A stretch of 64,000 bases of DNA from Pontibacillus chungwhensis BH030062 (GCF_000770675.1 NZ_AVBG01000010.1:62001-126000), one strand, 5' to 3'; shown: positions 1-10,065, numbered from the stretch's first letter. Numbers and translations: made by a program. Notes: a model not told the origin generated them from the sequence alone.

Positions 1-791
1 TCACTTGCCATTGTTCCCCAACTTGCTAGTGGCTGAGGTACACCAAGACCAAGGTAGCTTAAGAACGCCTCCGTAAAGATTGCGTTTGGAACTGTAAGGG
101 TCATGGTAATTAAAATCGGTCCCATTGTGTTTGGGATTAAGTGTTTCGCCATAATTCGGGATGTGTTTGCTCCTAGGGTCTGGGCTGCCATGACATATTC
201 TTGACTCTTCAATTGGAGAACTTGTCCACGAACAATACGTGCCATGTTAATCCAACCAGTAATCGTCATAGCTGCAATCATCGTACCAAGACCTGGTTCA
301 AATACAACCATTAGTAAAATAACCATTAGTAGGTAAGGGATTGCCCAAAGAATATCAGCAAAACGCATCATATACTCATCTGTACGTCCACCGATGTAAC
401 CACTAAGTCCGCCCCAGATTACACCAATAGCTAAGTCAATCAATGCTGCTGCTATACCAATGAATAAGGAGATTTGTGCACCGTTCCATATACGCGTAAA
501 CACATCACGTCCAAGTTCATCTGTTCCAAACCAGTGTTCACCAGATGGCGGCTGGTTGGCACTCATTAGATCGTTCTCATAATAATTGTAAGGGGTTAAA
601 TGTGGTCCAACGAGTGACATAATAGCCAAGATAACCAGAAGCACAACGCCGGTCATCGCTAATTTATTTTTCTTAAATCGCATCCAAACGTCTTTCCAAA
701 ATGAAATGCTTGGGCGCGATATCTTTTCAGAATCAGTAGTATTTCCACCAACTTGCTCAAAGAGTTCCTTTGGTATCTTTTGTTGTTGCAT
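1..791 (-). CDS. oppC: Oligopeptide ABC transporter permease OppC, 3' end missing at window edge
   Basis: Inner-membrane permease subunit of an oligopeptide importer. The ATG at 791-789 begins MQQQKIPKEL; after a cytoplasmic tail of about 45 residues with FWKDVWMRFKKNKLAM, typical of OppC/DppC N-termini, a first membrane segment (VVLLVILAIMSLVG) follows. The frame stays open for about 263 codons to base 1, so roughly the last 40 residues of a usual 300-residue protein lie outside. It starts 3 bp after the oppB stop, so the two are surely co-transcribed. The oppA-oppB-oppC order and trpS nearby match the B. subtilis opp locus rather than the related app locus. OppD and OppF would be expected further left, outside the window. 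Confidence 0.93.
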   Translation of the reverse strand, partial: MQQQKIPKELFEQVGGNTTDSEKISRPSISFWKDVWMRFKKNKLAMTGVVLLVILAIMSLVGPHLTPYNYYENDLMSANQPPSGEHWFGTDELGRDVFTRIWNGAQISLFIGIAAALIDLAIGVIWGGLSGYIGGRTDEYMMRFADILWAIPYLLMVILLMVVFEPGLGTMIAAMTITGWINMARIVRGQVLQLKSQEYVMAAQTLGANTSRIMAKHLIPNTMGPILITMTLTVPNAIFTEAFLSYLGLGVPQPLASWGTMAS

Positions 792-794
792 CGA

Positions 795-1727
795 TTACTC
801 TCCCTTCTTATCCGCTAACTTGATGCGCGGATCAATTAAGCTGTATGCAATATCGACAAGAAGGATGGATACTAGTAAAAGCACACTAAAGAATACAGTA
901 ACTCCCATAATAACGGAGTAGTCGCGGTTTGTAATACTAGTTACAAAGTGCATTCCAAGTCCCGGAATACCGAAGATCTTCTCAATTACGAAACTTCCTG
1001 TTAAGATCGCGGAGATTAATGGTCCCATGTAGGACACAACAGGCATCATGGCGTTTCGAATCGTGTGTCGCACTGTAATCTCAGTCGAATTTAATCCTTT
1101 CGATTTTGCAGTCTTAATGTAGTCGTTACCAATTACTTCTAACATACTTGATCGGGTTAACCGAGCGATAAATGCCATTGGAGTGGATGCAAGTGCAAGA
1201 GCAGGTAGGATCGTGTGGGCGAAAGACTCCCAACGAGCAACCGGTAATACACTCCACTTAATCGCTAAAACATACTGTAGGCCTGAAGCCATAATAAAGC
1301 TTGGTACAGAGATTCCTAATACCGCAATAATCATTGCTGTATAGTCTTGCCATTTGTTATGTCGCAATGCTGCAACAGCACCTAATAGAACACCTAAAGC
1401 TAGAGCTAGGAAAATGGCTTCCATACCCAGTGCAAATGATACTGGGAAGCCTTCACTAATTAAATCATTTACGGACTGTCCTTTATACTTCAAAGATGGA
1501 CCGAAGTCCCATTTAACAACGGAAATAAGATAATCGACATACTGCATAAATAATGATTTATCCAGCCCGTAGTATGCCTCTAAGTTTGCTTGAATGGCTG
1601 GCGGTAATTCCTTCTCACCTGAAAATGGTGAACCAGGGGCTGCCCTCATAAGGAAGAATGTTACGGTAACAATTACCCATAGCGTAAGCACCATGTAAAG
1701 GAGCCGCTTGCCGATATACTTTAACAC
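795..1727 (-). CDS. oppB: Oligopeptide ABC transporter permease OppB
   Basis: Membrane permease of 310 residues with the OppB/DppB layout: N-terminal segment [20 protein letters not shown], a long extracellular loop (residues 30-100) and five further membrane segments. The ATPase-contacting EAA-like loop is visible around residues 205-235 ([20 protein letters not shown]). It sits between oppA (97 bp upstream) and oppC (3 bp downstream) on the same strand. Together with OppA and OppC it forms the channel that imports short peptides as nutrients and, in bacilli, signalling peptides for sporulation and competence. Peptide specificity cannot be read from this subunit. Confidence 0.93.
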   Translation of the reverse strand: MLKYIGKRLLYMVLTLWVIVTVTFFLMRAAPGSPFSGEKELPPAIQANLEAYYGLDKSLFMQYVDYLISVVKWDFGPSLKYKGQSVNDLISEGFPVSFALGMEAIFLALALGVLLGAVAALRHNKWQDYTAMIIAVLGISVPSFIMASGLQYVLAIKWSVLPVARWESFAHTILPALALASTPMAFIARLTRSSMLEVIGNDYIKTAKSKGLNSTEITVRHTIRNAMMPVVSYMGPLISAILTGSFVIEKIFGIPGLGMHFVTSITNRDYSVIMGVTVFFSVLLLVSILLVDIAYSLIDPRIKLADKKGE

Positions 1728-1774
1728 GTTGGATACACCTCCAAAATATTACATAAAACCTCTTATAAGAAGAG

Positions 1775-1806
1775 AAGGTATATGAGGGAGAACCCTCATA
1801 TACCTT
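1775..1806 (-). terminator. Intercistronic hairpin between oppA and oppB
   Basis: Perfect 14-bp stem (AAGGTATATGAGGG, loop 4 nt, and its complement) in the 97-bp gap between oppA and oppB. On the minus strand no U-run follows, so this is less a full terminator than a stabilising or attenuating hairpin. Such stems commonly protect the 3' end of the binding-protein message so that it accumulates above the permease messages. Confidence 0.7.
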
Positions 1807-1824
1807 ACAAATCTTTCAAAAAAA

Positions 1825-3495
1825 TTACTCGAAGTGAGCCCATTTCAGCTGAACATCACCAAGACCAGACATAACTACATCTTTAAGGTTCTCGTCTTGA
1901 ACCCATGCGTTTGTGTAGAAGTAAATCGGTGCAATTGGCATTTCATCCATTAGGATGCCTTCAGCTTCTTTAAGCATTTCTGTACGTTTCTCAGAATCCG
2001 TTTCTGTTTGAGACTCTTCTAGAAGAGAAGCGAATTCTTCACTGTGCCAGCGTGTATCGTTGTTACCGCCTTTTTCTTTGTAAAGCTCAAGGAAGTTGAT
2101 TGGATCGTTAAAGTCACCTAACCAACCCATACGGCCAATCTGATAGTCACCCTGGTGAAGTTGGTCGATGTAAACTGCCCACTCAGAGTTGCTAAGTTCA
2201 ACGTCAACACCTAAGTTCTCTTTCCACATGTCTTGAATCGCTTGTGCGATTTTAGCGTGAGATTCACTAGTGTTGAAAGAAAGTGTTACTGCAGGCATGT
2301 CTTCTACGCTGTCATAACCAAGCTCTTCAATACCTTTTTGAAGGTGTTCTTTAGCTTTTTCAATGTTTACAGCATCGAAGTAACCTTCTTCGTTATCAGA
2401 GAACATTGTTGGAGGTACAGCAGCCATCGCTGGAACCTGACCTGCTTTCGTGATGTTCTCTACAATACCTTGACGGTCAATAGAATAAGCGAATGCTTTA
2501 CGGATGTTTACATTGTTAAATGGTTCTTTCTCAGTGTGGAACTTATACCAGTAAGTACCAGCAATTGGTTCAACGTTTAGGCTACCATCTTCTTTAAGAG
2601 ATGGAATTGCTTCAGTTGGTAGAGAACCGAATGGAGAACCAGCCCAGTCAAACTCACCTTGTTTAAAGCTGTTTAGCTCTGTGTTGAAGTCGTTAATCAT
2701 TGCAAATTCAATACGGTCTAACTTAACTGCTTCTTTGTCCCAATACTCTTCGTTTGGCTCAAGTGTAATTGAGTCATTGTGACTCCACTCTGTCATTTTG
2801 AAAGGTCCGTTTGATACATAGTTCTCACCAGCATCTGCGTACCATTCTTCATTTTCTTTAGCAATTTTGCTGTTTACAGGGAAGTAAGTATAGAAAGCAG
2901 TTAGCTCTAGGAAGTATGGAGTTGGGTTTTCAAGCTCAACCTCTAGAGTTTTCTCATCAACTGCTGTAACACCAACATCTTCTAGGTTACCTTCACCAGT
3001 GTTCGCTGCTTCAGCGTTCTTCACGTAGTAAAGCTGGTATGCATATTGAGAGTTATTATTTGGATCAAGAGCCCATTTCCAAGCATATTCGAAGTCCTGT
3101 GCTGTTACAGGGTCTCCGTTTGACCATTTCGCACCATCACGAATAGTGAATGTGTATTTTTTAAGGTCATCAGAAGTTTCGATTTCAGAAGCCATTGCTT
3201 CTTGTGGTTCACCTTCAGGTCCGATACGAGTTAAACCTTCAAATGTTTGAAGTAGTACAGCTGAAGAAGTCGCATCGTTTGCTAAACTTGGGTTAAGTGA
3301 GAATGGCTCACTCGCGATGTTTGCTTTAAATACTTGCTCTGCGGAGCTTTCGCCGCCGTTATCACTTGTTGATTCACCGTTATCACCGGAGTTGTCGCTT
3401 GTACCTTCTTCACCGCCGTCATCATCGCCACCACATGCAGCAAGGATCACTGAGAAGACAAGCAAGATACTAAACAATAATAGCTTTTTCTTCAT
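1825..3495 (-). CDS. oppA: Oligopeptide-binding lipoprotein OppA
   Basis: Extracellular, lipid-anchored solute-binding protein of 556 residues (SBP family 5). It begins with a lipoprotein signal peptide (MKKKLLLFSILLVFSVILAAC), Cys21 being the lipidation site, followed by a low-complexity Gly/Asp/Ser/Glu linker (residues 22-50). The family-5 core follows, with VFKANIASEPFSLNPSLAND and TFTIRDGAKWSNGDPVTAQD typical of OppA. The mature protein is very acidic, in keeping with a salt-adapted organism. It heads the oppABC transcription unit on the minus strand. A good Shine-Dalgarno (AGGGGGAG) precedes the ATG. An additional AAGGAGGTGG about 75 bp upstream has no usable start codon. Confidence 0.95.
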   Translation of the reverse strand: MKKKLLLFSILLVFSVILAACGGDDDGGEEGTSDNSGDNGESTSDNGGESSAEQVFKANIASEPFSLNPSLANDATSSAVLLQTFEGLTRIGPEGEPQEAMASEIETSDDLKKYTFTIRDGAKWSNGDPVTAQDFEYAWKWALDPNNNSQYAYQLYYVKNAEAANTGEGNLEDVGVTAVDEKTLEVELENPTPYFLELTAFYTYFPVNSKIAKENEEWYADAGENYVSNGPFKMTEWSHNDSITLEPNEEYWDKEAVKLDRIEFAMINDFNTELNSFKQGEFDWAGSPFGSLPTEAIPSLKEDGSLNVEPIAGTYWYKFHTEKEPFNNVNIRKAFAYSIDRQGIVENITKAGQVPAMAAVPPTMFSDNEEGYFDAVNIEKAKEHLQKGIEELGYDSVEDMPAVTLSFNTSESHAKIAQAIQDMWKENLGVDVELSNSEWAVYIDQLHQGDYQIGRMGWLGDFNDPINFLELYKEKGGNNDTRWHSEEFASLLEESQTETDSEKRTEMLKEAEGILMDEMPIAPIYFYTNAWVQDENLKDVVMSGLGDVQLKWAHFE

Positions 3496-3656
3496 AATTT
3501 TTCTCCCCCTATTGCGTTTTGAATTTCATTCCAGATTTTTCGATCCACTGGGCCGGATCCGCAGTTGAAGAACCACCTCCTTAAATTTCTACGTTTTCTC
3601 ACATTCACAATCCCCCGATAATGGCAAAATTTCTGACAATTTGAATTGTAAGAAAA

Positions 3657-4124
3657 TTAAATGTGTTCGTCTGCCAGGTCTATGTAAGAGAACGAATCCT
3701 TATAGTCTTTTAGTTCAAGAAACACGTCTGTGGCTTCAATTCCATCCACCTTTGATAAGTACAAATCCGTGAACTCTATTAACCTATCATTACTAGGAAA
3801 ATAGGCTTGGATCATGATTTCGTACTTTCCAGCGAAGGCACCGACGAATCGCACCTCTTTGCAATCTGCTAATTCCATTGCAACTTTGTCTCTGTAACCA
3901 ACCTTTGTCACGATCCCGATGATTGCTTGTACATGAAGACCAATCTTACTTGGATTAGTGTGGATTACAAATTCAAACACTCCACTTTCCATCATACGGT
4001 TAATCCGAAAGCGAACTTTCCCTTCACTAATCCCATATTGTTTAGCAATCTCCGTGTATGGTCTGCGGCCGTCAGCTTGCAATGATTGCAAAATTCGCAA
4101 ATCTGTTTGGTCTAGTTTGAGCAA
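3657..4124 (-). CDS. Lrp/AsnC family transcriptional regulator
   Basis: DNA-binding regulator of about 155 residues. The N-terminal winged-helix region reads LKLDQTDLRILQSL..DGRRPYTEIAKQYGISEGKVRFRI, and the C-terminal part is a RAM/AsnC ligand-binding domain (FVGAFAGKYEIMIQAYF). I choose the TTG at 4124: the protein then begins MLKLDQTDLR, usual for the family, with AGGGG 10 nt upstream. An ATG at 4133 sits almost on top of that ribosome site, and a TTG at 4163 has no clear one. It lies just upstream of oppA on the same strand, so control of peptide uptake or amino-acid metabolism is plausible, but the effector is unknown. Confidence 0.85.
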   Translation of the reverse strand: MLKLDQTDLRILQSLQADGRRPYTEIAKQYGISEGKVRFRINRMMESGVFEFVIHTNPSKIGLHVQAIIGIVTKVGYRDKVAMELADCKEVRFVGAFAGKYEIMIQAYFPSNDRLIEFTDLYLSKVDGIEATDVFLELKDYKDSFSYIDLADEHI

Positions 4125-4173
4125 TCCGATCATTCCCCTGCGATTTACGTAAGAAGTTAACAATTTCTTTACG

Positions 4174-4229
4174 ATTTGTTAACAAATTTGACTGTTTTCA
4201 TTATACACACATTTTTCTGATAGTTTCAA
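4174..4229 (-). promoter_or_regulatory. Sigma-A promoter of the Lrp-type gene with overlapping palindrome
   Basis: On the minus strand a -35 TTGAAA (4229-4224), an 18-bp spacer and a perfect -10 TATAAT (4205-4200) precede the regulator gene. Just after the predicted start lies the perfect 14-bp palindrome ATTTGTTAACAAAT (4174-4187), well placed for autorepression. The promoter is seen directly; the operator role is inference from position and symmetry. Confidence 0.65.
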
Positions 4230-4265
4230 CAGATTTTTTGATCCTTTCGCCTCTCTAAAAAATAA

Positions 4266-4279
4266 TGTAAGCGCTACCA
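4266..4279. promoter_or_regulatory. Candidate CcpA cre site upstream of the Lrp-type gene
   Basis: TGTAAGCGCTACCA fits the cre consensus TGNAANCGNWNNCA. It lies about 40 bp upstream of the -35 box of the Lrp-type regulator gene, a position more typical of activation than of repression. The rest of the 340-bp gap between this gene and the next holds AT-rich DNA and the terminator at 4469-4497. Confidence 0.45.
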
Positions 4280-4460
4280 ATGTCGTAAATTGTAGAAAAT
4301 TGCGGTTTCGAAATTCGCAAAAAATTATGCGAATTAAGCATTATCCATCAGCTTTTTCATATACATGACAAGAAACCACAAGACTAAAATCGACTTATCA
4401 CGTATATAGTCTAATTATGTGTCATATAAGAACGAAAAATATTTTTACTCATTATATAAA

Positions 4461-4497
4461 AAACAAAAAAGCGACCCAGCTATGAACTGGGTCGCTT
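4461..4497 (-). terminator. Terminator of the secreted glycosidase-like gene
   Basis: An 11-bp stem (AAGCGACCCAG, loop 7 nt, complement) followed on the minus strand by a T-rich tract. It lies 8 bp beyond the stop of the gene at 4505-5725. Confidence 0.85.
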
Positions 4498-4504
4498 CAC
4501 CTTT

Positions 4505-5725
4505 TTAAGGTGTATAGTCTACATTCTCTGTATAGGAATTACCTGCGTTCCATAGAAGGAACTCTTTAATCCCGTTTTCATTTAAGGCTCTGATTTGTGC
4601 TTCTACTTCCGCTTTACCATATTGCTTGGTAGGACCGCTATATAACCATGGGGCTTCAAAGTCTTGAATCCAAGGACGTGAAGTTGGTGGGTCTTCAAGT
4701 TTGCCTAATACTTCATTTTCTACTTTTGCATATTCTGAAACTAACTTATATGGTTCTTTATCCGGGAACGAAATACCAAAGTAAGACGTCCAGTGCGACG
4801 GATAGATCATAGATGAGATGACATCAACATTTGATGCAATCTTAGAGAAGTTCTGACCAATTCCAGGAGCTTCTTTGATCGTAGCTGAGTATCCAAAGAT
4901 ATCAACAGAGACGTCGACATCATAACCACTCAATTCTTCACGAGCATATTCAACAAAGTCTGTAACAGCTGTTACACGCTTTTGAACATTGTCTCCTTCA
5001 ATGTCAGCATAGTCTCCTTCATTATATGAAAGGATATCATCTCTTCGTTCAAATCCTTCCGGGAATCGTACATAGTCAAACTGTATTTCCTGAAAGCCCA
5101 TCTCGGCTGCTTTCTTCGCAAGCTGAACGTTATAATCCCAAACTTCTTTCATGAATGGATTTACGAAAGATTCCCCTTTTCCGTTTTTCCACACCTGACC
5201 ATTTTCTGTGAAGGACAAGTCAGGTCGCTTCTTAGCTAGCTTTGAATCTTTGAAAACAACAATACGTGCAATTGGATAAATCTCTTCTTCTTCTAATGTT
5301 TCTAAAAGTTTACGAGGATCATCAATGTAATTTGTGCCTACATCTTCATAAGGAGTTCCTTCTTCTGGCTGATACGTAATAATACCAGCATCCTCCTTAA
5401 TATCGATCACCATACTGTTTAAATCAGTCGTTTGAATTAAGTTAACTAGCTTATCAAAACGAGCTCCTCCAGCACTTGGTCCTGTTACATAAATGCCGCG
5501 AACAGCATCTGGGTATGTAAAATCTAAGCCTGAATCATATACAAAACGTGGCAATCTTTCTGGTAATTCAAGTGTCTTCATGGTCATTTCTCGCTCGGTA
5601 TGGAACTTTGCTTTTTGTCCGCTTTCCTCTTCGCCTTCAGCATGTGCCTTAGCAGCTGGAATAAAACTGAGCAGGAGAATACCAATGAGGAATAAAATCT
5701 TAAGTTGTTTGTTCTCCATCAACAT
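4505..5725 (-). CDS. Secreted putative glycoside hydrolase (PF13200/DUF4015 type)
   Basis: 406 residues with a signal peptide (KILFLIGILLLSFIPAAKAHA) and a (beta/alpha)8-type domain of the DUF4015 glycosidase-like family: VRGIYVTGPSAGGARFDKL, MVIDIKEDAG, and the strand FQEIQFDYVRFPEG. Related conserved Asp and Glu residues are visible (VIDIKED, DYVRFPE, SVDIFGY). Substrate is unknown; cell-wall or exopolysaccharide glycans are guesses. ATG at 5725 or 5719 can serve as start, with AGGAG 3 or 9 nt upstream, the second spacing being better. The gene stands alone with its own terminator. Confidence 0.8.
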   Translation of the reverse strand: MLMENKQLKILFLIGILLLSFIPAAKAHAEGEEESGQKAKFHTEREMTMKTLELPERLPRFVYDSGLDFTYPDAVRGIYVTGPSAGGARFDKLVNLIQTTDLNSMVIDIKEDAGIITYQPEEGTPYEDVGTNYIDDPRKLLETLEEEEIYPIARIVVFKDSKLAKKRPDLSFTENGQVWKNGKGESFVNPFMKEVWDYNVQLAKKAAEMGFQEIQFDYVRFPEGFERRDDILSYNEGDYADIEGDNVQKRVTAVTDFVEYAREELSGYDVDVSVDIFGYSATIKEAPGIGQNFSKIASNVDVISSMIYPSHWTSYFGISFPDKEPYKLVSEYAKVENEVLGKLEDPPTSRPWIQDFEAPWLYSGPTKQYGKAEVEAQIRALNENGIKEFLLWNAGNSYTENVDYTP

Positions 5726-5945
5726 CGACTCCTAAATGTGTAGTTATCTCTATTATAAAAGAGAACTTGCATCTTTTGGGAGCCTTTTTTAAATTTTTCC
5801 TTTTTTGTCATGGAACTTCCCTCCATTTCAGTAACAACAAAGAAAATTTTCCCATTTTTTTGAGTCATGAAACCTGATTATTTCAGATTCACGATTCTTT
5901 TTCTTTCTGCTATACTATGACTAACTTATGAAGAGGATGAACGGT

Positions 5946-6290
5946 ATGCTTTCATTTATAAGAAACAAGTGGAATTTTTTAGCCCTTAATGTGTCACTTA
6001 GCTTTGTACTATGGCTATTCTTTTCCCCTTTACAAGACCTTTTTCATTACATTAATGTATTGTTCTATCTTTCTTTTATTTACATTTTAGTTGCAACCAT
6101 TCTTATTGTGGTTCGTGGCCGGTTATTAGATGGTATTCTCAAAAGAAACAAGGAAGTGAATCATTCTACAAACAACGCTTCAACACCATCCATTACCTCG
6201 GCCACGTTTATCCGCTCCTTCTTATTCCAAGGAGCTATCTTAGGTCTTGCAATGGCTATTACCTTAGCTGTTTATTACCAACTTTCATGA
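5946..6290 (+). CDS. DUF3899-type small membrane protein
   Basis: About 114 residues with three predicted membrane segments: NFLALNVSLSFVLWLFF, INVLFYLSFIYILVATILIVV and, near the C-terminus, FLFQGAILGLAMAITLAVYY. The order segment-segment-hydrophilic loop-segment is that of the DUF3899 family of Bacillaceae. Upstream in-frame ATGs at 5928 and 5937 exist, but GAGG 9 nt before the ATG at 5946 favours that start. A TATACT -10 lies just upstream. It precedes the trpS leader but is separated from it by an independent promoter. Function unknown. Confidence 0.65.
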   Translation: MLSFIRNKWNFLALNVSLSFVLWLFFSPLQDLFHYINVLFYLSFIYILVATILIVVRGRLLDGILKRNKEVNHSTNNASTPSITSATFIRSFLFQGAILGLAMAITLAVYYQLS

Positions 6291-6296
6291 AGAAGC

Positions 6297-6325
6297 TTGC
6301 ATTTCGTACGATTTTTAACTATAAT
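6297..6325 (+). promoter_or_regulatory. Sigma-A promoter of trpS
   Basis: TTGCAT (6297-6302), 17-bp spacer and a perfect TATAAT (6320-6325), placing the start of the T-box leader near 6332. It overlaps the end of the upstream DUF3899 gene's 3' region by a few bases only. Confidence 0.75.
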
Positions 6326-6334
6326 TCTTACACA

Positions 6335-6600
6335 ATGTATATGAAGCGATGAGAAAGAGAGTACGATTCTCCCTCTGCATACAGAGAGTCTGTAACGGTG
6401 AGAGCAGACAGCACGTTGAATCGGAAGTGGACTTTCGAGCTGTGTTTCAGAACCCTAGTATGAAACACCGTAGCCTTGGCGATAACAGGTTAAGAGATCT
6501 TAAAGAATATCTTTAAGATAATTAGGGTGGCACCACGGTTCATTCGTCCCTACGTGATTAGACGTAGACGAATGAACCTTTTTTTATTGTCAGAAAAAAT
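6335..6600 (+). ncRNA. Tryptophan-specific T-box leader
   Basis: Classical T-box riboswitch controlling trpS by tRNA-Trp charging. The conserved T-box core AGGGTGGCACCACGG is at 6524-6538. A likely specifier codon TGG (Trp) is at 6428-6430 in the context GGAAGTGGACTTT. The terminator stem (GGTTCATTCGTC 6537-6548 with GACGAATGAACC 6567-6578) is followed by seven Ts; its left arm begins within the T-box, so antiterminator and terminator are mutually exclusive. Uncharged tRNA-Trp is expected to allow read-through. Confidence 0.93.
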
Positions 6601-6612
6601 TAGATGAGGTGA

Positions 6613-7620
<1,008 letters not shown>

Positions 7621-7625
7621 GATAT

Positions 7626-7660
7626 AAGAGAGGGCTCAGCTTGATGGGCTCTCTTTTTTT
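7626..7660 (+). terminator. trpS terminator
   Basis: Stem of about 13 bp including G-U pairs (AAGAGAGGGCTCA with TGGGCTCTCTTTT) followed by a run of Ts, directly after the trpS stop. Confidence 0.8.
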
Positions 7661-7743
7661 ATGCTGCCATGATTGATGAACGTGATGGAACTCTTTCTGG
7701 CCGTGCCCCTACTCTTTCTGGACGTCTTATCCACATCTACAAA

Positions 7744-7779
7744 AAAGTATCCGTTCCTACTAGTAGGAACGAATACTTT
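7744..7779 (-). terminator. yjbA terminator
   Basis: Long near-perfect palindrome (AAGTATTCGTTCCTA and complement around CTAG) ending on the minus strand in TTTTTT, 2 bp after the yjbA stop. Confidence 0.85.
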
Positions 7780-7781
7780 AA

Positions 7782-8534
7782 TTAGACGCCTTTATTCACT
7801 TCTTGGTTCTGTTCTAGCTCCCATAACTTTTCAAAGAATGGTTGTCCCTTTACAAGCTTACGGCAAAGGTCTTCATGATTCTTCGACCATCCTTCACTTA
7901 ACCCGTTATAGAGAAGCTGCCAAGTTTGATCAAAACTCAGGTTATGCATGACCCCGTACTGACCTGGGTCCCATTCTGTTAACCAGTACCGAACTTCTGA
8001 TAAATTCTGTGTCGTTTGTAGTTGATCCAGTGCCATCATTAACAATTGCTTTAATTGACGCTCTTTCCGAGTTAGCCCAACCATTGTGACTGGATGCGGG
8101 GAAAGAATGTGATACTCTTTATCGTCATTACAAGCGAAGTTATAAGTTTCTGGCTTTTGCTGATCAATCATATCATAGACTAAGCGTTCTTGGCGTGGAA
8201 TCAGTCGACTCTTACGAACTGGCAAGTTATACCCCATCGTATCAACAGCTAGTACTGATGAACCGTCTGTCACCACGAAGGCATATTCTACGGAAATTCG
8301 TTCTTGGTTTTTGCGTAGGTACGCTCGTTTATATACCGCGTCTAGTAAGTCTTTAGGTAGGTCTTGGAGGTCGTTTTCTACGTAGTGGTATAGTGCTTGA
8401 TGTACATACAGCAAAGGTACCTGGTCCAAGAGCTCGATTCCGTCTTCTTTACGCCATTCATGAAATGGACAAACGTTATACCCATTCTCTTCACCTTCAA
8501 ACCAATTGACCCATACATCGTGTAGATATAGCAT
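7782..8534 (-). CDS. yjbA: YjbA family protein (DUF3603, UPF0736)
   Basis: 250-residue soluble protein beginning [29 protein letters not shown], the characteristic opening of the YjbA family, which is confined to Bacillaceae. No membrane segment, signal peptide or known catalytic motif is visible. In B. subtilis yjbA lies next to trpS, and the same adjacency is kept here although the gene is on the opposite strand. Function unknown in any species as far as I know. Confidence 0.85.
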   Translation of the reverse strand: MLYLHDVWVNWFEGEENGYNVCPFHEWRKEDGIELLDQVPLLYVHQALYHYVENDLQDLPKDLLDAVYKRAYLRKNQERISVEYAFVVTDGSSVLAVDTMGYNLPVRKSRLIPRQERLVYDMIDQQKPETYNFACNDDKEYHILSPHPVTMVGLTRKERQLKQLLMMALDQLQTTQNLSEVRYWLTEWDPGQYGVMHNLSFDQTWQLLYNGLSEGWSKNHEDLCRKLVKGQPFFEKLWELEQNQEVNKGV

Positions 8535-8619
8535 ACGAAACCCTCACTTTATTAACGTTTTCTTCTGTAGAAATCAGTATGAACCAAGCACCACCGTTTT
8601 ATTCGAAAAACCCCAACAT

Positions 8620-8829
8620 TTAACAAGAATCTTGAGGGAACAGGTAAACGGCAATCGTGATGAAGAGAATGCCAAAGGGTAAAAGATAACATTCAGGTCG
8701 CTCTTTAATGAAGATTAAATAGTCCATCCAACTAAATCCTGCGGGTAAAAAATTCAAATATGCAATGATGGTCACACCACCAGATACAGCAAAGCCAAAG
8801 CCAACTAAAAACAAAAATAACGGTACCAT
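8620..8829 (-). CDS. Small membrane protein of unknown function
   Basis: About 69 residues with two hydrophobic segments (VPLFLFLVGFGFAVSGGVTIIAYL and CYLLPFGILFITIAVYLF) separated by an amphipathic stretch with FSWMDYLIFIKERPE. The ATG at 8829 is chosen because GGAGG lies 7 nt upstream; a start ten codons earlier has no ribosome site. I do not recognise a named family, though such two-segment proteins beside yjbA are plausible as conserved Bacillaceae genes. It is followed by the yjbA gene 86 bp further on, same strand. Confidence 0.6.
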   Translation of the reverse strand: MVPLFLFLVGFGFAVSGGVTIIAYLNFLPAGFSWMDYLIFIKERPECYLLPFGILFITIAVYLFPQDSC

Positions 8830-9000
8830 CTCATCGCCTCCACAGCCCGTCCCCATCATTTTCTACTATGTATATGCACCCACCTACCCCCTCATACCAG
8901 CTTGTCCTGTCGAATATTGTGGCATAAAATACACTCTTTACTTCACATTAAAGAAAGAGTACATTTATAAATAAGTGGTTTTTGGAGAGGAGGTACGAGG

Positions 9001-10050
9001 ATGGCAGAAACTCGTCGAATTATTAGAAGACGTAGAAAGAGAAAACGCAAAAGAAGAATTCTGTCTTCCATCGTTGTTATACTTTTCTTAAGTATGGTTG
9101 CCTACACAACATCTCAGTACATTGCAGGGCAAGATCTTGGCAGTGAAGCTGGAGGTGGGTTCGATAAAGATAAAACTGAAAAAACGAAAGAAGAATTCGA
9201 AGAACGTGATCAACCCGAAAACAGCGAAGAAAAACAAGAAGATGAAAAAGTAAATGTTCTCCTTGTTGGAAGTGATTCAAGAGGAGAAGGGGATACTGCT
9301 CGTACCGATACGATTATGGTCGCCCAATATGATACCGAAAAAGGGACAATGAAACTTGCTTCCATTATGCGTGACCTCTGGGTCGACATACCAGGCATAG
9401 GGTATAACCGCATCAATGCCTCTTATTCAGAGGGCGGGATTGCCTTACTAACCGAAACAATCGAAAAAAACTTCGGGTTACACATAGACGACTATGCTGT
9501 TGTCAATTTCGATGGTTTTAAAGAGGTCGTAGACATTGTAGCGCCAGATGGGGTTGAAATTGATGTCGAGAAACGGTTGTATTATCAAGATAACGCTGGC
9601 ACAGTCAGCATTAATATCCCGCCAGGTGTACAGAAGTTAAATGGGGAAGAATTATTGGGCTATGCTCGCTTCCGAAATGATGCCAAAGGTGACTTCAACC
9701 GAGTATTACGTCAACAGAAAGTGATCTCGGCACTGAAAGAAGAGCTTGTATCCATGACAAGTGTGACAAAGCTTCCTAAAACAGTAGGTGCCCTCACACA
9801 ATATGTCAATACGAGCATGTCCACAAACGAAATGGTTCTTAATTACGGACGTAAGTTCTTGCTTGATACACCTCAAAACATTGAAACAATCAGGATTCCA
9901 GCTGAATGGCATCCCATGACAACACAAGCTGGTGCTGAAGTATTAGGACACGACGAAAAACAGACGCGTGAGACTGTTCAGGAGTTCTTTAATAGTGAAC
10001 AAGACTCCTCACAAACAGCTGAAAAGAATAATAACGAAGAACCATCTTAA
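9001..10050 (+). CDS. LytR-CpsA-Psr (LCP) family wall-polymer ligase
   Basis: 349-residue membrane protein that is expected to transfer undecaprenyl-linked anionic polymers such as teichoic acid to peptidoglycan. An Arg/Lys-rich cytoplasmic tail (residues 1-20) is followed by one membrane anchor (ILSSIVVILFLSMVAYTT), an acidic linker (45-82) and the LCP domain: VLLVGSDSRGEGDTARTDTI, MRDLWVDIPGIGYNRINASY, and YARFRNDAKGDFNRVLRQQ. The conserved Asp and Arg residues that bind Mg-pyrophosphate (SDSR, ARTDT, RNDAKGDFNR) are present. An AGAGGAGG site precedes the ATG. It converges on fabF and shares a terminator with it. TagU/TagT-type paralogue cannot be assigned from this alone. Confidence 0.9.
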   Translation: MAETRRIIRRRRKRKRKRRILSSIVVILFLSMVAYTTSQYIAGQDLGSEAGGGFDKDKTEKTKEEFEERDQPENSEEKQEDEKVNVLLVGSDSRGEGDTARTDTIMVAQYDTEKGTMKLASIMRDLWVDIPGIGYNRINASYSEGGIALLTETIEKNFGLHIDDYAVVNFDGFKEVVDIVAPDGVEIDVEKRLYYQDNAGTVSINIPPGVQKLNGEELLGYARFRNDAKGDFNRVLRQQKVISALKEELVSMTSVTKLPKTVGALTQYVNTSMSTNEMVLNYGRKFLLDTPQNIETIRIPAEWHPMTTQAGAEVLGHDEKQTRETVQEFFNSEQDSSQTAEKNNNEEPS

Positions 10051-10065
10051 TGGTTCAGGCATACA

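Noticed and set aside
3540-3580. Possible leader peptide upstream of oppA after AAGGAGGTGG
   Set aside because: No start codon at suitable spacing; a GTG abuts the site and would give only 16 codons.
7673-7951. 92-codon open frame after trpS on the plus strand
   Set aside because: It crosses the yjbA terminator and is antisense to yjbA; it has no ribosome site and low-complexity content.
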